From Pseudomonadota bacterium (GTDB taxonomy: Bacteria > Desulfobacterota > Desulfobulbia > Desulfobulbales > JAGXFP01), in NCBI GenBank assembly GCA_030673265.1, contig DAOVJK010000155.1, forward strand, positions 1-7,125: a stretch of 7,125 nucleotides of DNA. Reading direction: 5' to 3'. Made by a program: the position numbers and the translations under genes. Shown piece by piece: positions 6,130 to 7,125 of this stretch (position 1 is the first letter of the stretch; the number at the start of each line of letters is the position of its first letter). The notes beneath the pieces were generated by a model. It was not told the origin of the DNA, ran no database searches, and worked only from the letters and a program-made list of their open reading frames with translations.

Positions 6130-7019
6130 AAGATATTTTGACAATTATCTTCCGGTTGACCCTGTCCTGCCTGCTGGCTGGCCTGGTCATGGGTGCCGGT
6201 TATATAATGACCACCAAGGCCAAACAGCATAATGAGCATGTTAACGAGCAGAAAGTGATGTTGAGTCTGCTGGGTTATTCAGATGACAATCCAGCTCCGG
6301 CTACAATGGAGCTTCATGAAGTATATCGCTATGTCGTTACCGAGGGCGAAGAGCTGTCCATTGCTTATCTGGTTCCGGTTCAAGCCGGTTTCACCTTTGT
6401 TAATATCGGTCTGGACGGTAACTTTCTCAGTCAGGTGCCGGTTGACATCTCTGCAGAGAAGGTCCTCAAGGGTGATGACCGTGATAAAGCGATCATGGTT
6501 GCGCTTGGCACTGGCAAGGCAATCCGCTTTGCGGACCAGACTGTCGTCGTTAGCAAAGACGGCAGCAGAATGGCCTATCTTCTACCCGGTGAATTTCCAG
6601 GTTTTAAGACCTTTATCAAGGTGATTCTGGCTGTGGATCCGACCTTTACTCTGCTTGGTCTTGAGATCATGGAACATGAAGAAGATCCAGGTCTGGGTGG
6701 TGAGATTATCCAGGATTATTTCAAGGGGCAGTTCAAGGGTAAACCCTTTGCGGCCATCAAGACCATTGCGGTGGCTAAACTGCCGATTCCCGATGAGTAT
6801 CTCAAGGCCCTTGAGAGCCAGAAAAGTGGTCTTGATGAAAGTGAAGTATCCCGAATCCAGCAGCTTTACAGTGACAAGGATATCTATGCCCTTACCGGCG
6901 CGACAATCTCCAGCAAGTCGGTCACCAGCGGCGTAAAGGCGATAGTCAGGAAATTCGCCTACCGGGTTTCGATTCTTGATCGGGTCCTGGCAGAGCAGGA
7001 TATTAAAGTATCTTTTTAA
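6126..7019 (+). CDS. rnfG: Rnf complex subunit RnfG, enlarged FMN-binding protein
   Basis: RnfG, homologous to NqrC, carries a covalently bound FMN on the extracytoplasmic side of the membrane and relays electrons within the Rnf complex. Residues about 7-28 form one N-terminal membrane anchor (IIFRLTLSCLLAGLVMGAGY), and the rest is the soluble domain. The FMN-binding domain includes HEEDPGLGGEI (184-194) and the flavinylation motif LTGATISS (256-263), with Thr260 as the expected phosphodiester-linked residue. At 297 residues it is longer than the roughly 200-residue RnfG of well-studied systems. The extra length appears to sit between the anchor and about residue 155, and in a charged stretch (about 217-250, AKLPIPDEYLKALESQK onward) just before the FMN motif. 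No CxxCH haem site or further cysteine motif is present. The start overlaps the rnfD stop, and rnfE follows after 36 bases. NqrC is a more distant alternative, but the operon fixes it as RnfG. Confidence 0.94.
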   Translation: MKDILTIIFRLTLSCLLAGLVMGAGYIMTTKAKQHNEHVNEQKVMLSLLGYSDDNPAPATMELHEVYRYVVTEGEELSIAYLVPVQAGFTFVNIGLDGNFLSQVPVDISAEKVLKGDDRDKAIMVALGTGKAIRFADQTVVVSKDGSRMAYLLPGEFPGFKTFIKVILAVDPTFTLLGLEIMEHEEDPGLGGEIIQDYFKGQFKGKPFAAIKTIAVAKLPIPDEYLKALESQKSGLDESEVSRIQQLYSDKDIYALTGATISSKSVTSGVKAIVRKFAYRVSILDRVLAEQDIKVSF

Positions 7020-7044
7020 CGGAATGCGCGGAAAAGTAACTTCC

Positions 7045-7050
7045 GGAGGA
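7045..7050 (+). promoter_or_regulatory. Ribosome binding site of rnfE deciding the GTG start
   Basis: GGAGGA (7045-7050) is a near-perfect Shine-Dalgarno sequence. Its GGAGG core ends 6 bases before GTG 7056. A TTG overlaps at 7054 but is in another frame, so the site supports GTG as the rnfE start. Confidence 0.75.
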
Positions 7051-7055
7051 ATATT

Positions 7056-7125
7056 GTGGCAACCGATAAATCAAATTTTCAGCTCGTAGTCAGCGGCATC
7101 CTGAATGAGAACCCGATCTTCCGTC
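7056..7125 (+). CDS. rnfE: Rnf complex membrane subunit RnfE, 3'-truncated
   Basis: Only the first 23 codons are visible (VATDKSNFQLVVSGILNENP, then IFR) before the window ends. RnfE and its homologues RnfA and NqrD/NqrE are small polytopic proteins that form the ion-conducting core. The segment SGILNENPIFR matches the start of RnfE/NqrD, where a short amphipathic lead with a (K/N)ENP motif comes before the first membrane helix. Position directly after rnfG in the C-D-G-E-A-B gene order supports the call. RnfA is less likely, as it normally follows RnfE and lacks this ENP lead. The GTG start is backed by a strong ribosome binding site. Confidence 0.85.
   Translation, partial: MATDKSNFQLVVSGILNENPIFR

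Noticed and set aside
2..7125. A functional link between glnD and rnf, such as electron supply to nitrogenase
   Set aside because: The genes are separated by a convergent gene and a long gap, and no nif gene is visible; adjacency alone does not support it.

Overview
This window looks like chromosomal DNA from a Gram-negative, probably anaerobic bacterium. A Desulfobacterota-type genome fits best. The reasons are a proteobacterial-style GlnD, a PAS/HD-GYP signalling protein, and an Rnf operon in the order C-D-G-E with a short RnfC. The taxonomic placement is inference from gene content; no marker gene is present. No RNA gene, CRISPR array, insertion sequence or other mobile element was seen.

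Layout. Positions 2-1666 (+) hold the C-terminal two thirds of glnD, the PII uridylyltransferase/uridylyl-removing enzyme, cut off by the window start. Convergent to it at 1853-3070 (-) is a stand-alone PAS + coiled-coil + HD-GYP protein, a predicted cyclic-di-GMP phosphodiesterase. A non-coding, AT-rich region of 650 bases (3071-3720) separates it from the divergent rnf operon. That region holds a good sigma70-like promoter for the HD-GYP gene, a weaker candidate for rnf, and several small inverted or direct repeats. The rnf operon then fills the rest: rnfC (3721-5043), rnfD (5065-6129, apparently starting at a rare ATT codon), rnfG (6126-7019) and the first 23 codons of rnfE (from 7056), which runs off the window.

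How the genes work together. RnfC, D, G and E are subunits of the membrane Rnf complex. It couples electron transfer between ferredoxin and NAD+ to ion transport across the cytoplasmic membrane; rnfA and rnfB are expected just beyond the window. RnfC carries the FMN/NADH region and two [4Fe-4S] clusters. RnfD and RnfG each show the threonine motif for covalent FMN. GlnD (nitrogen sensing) and the HD-GYP protein (c-di-GMP turnover) are separate transcription units; nothing in the sequence ties them mechanistically to Rnf.

Most of the window is recognisable core biology rather than a new system. The points worth a second look are the probable AUU start of rnfD, loss of the third-metal glutamate in the HD-GYP domain, the unusual ACT2 ligand loop of GlnD, an enlarged RnfG, a perfect 10-bp hairpin at the convergent gene end, and the structured leader upstream of rnfC.
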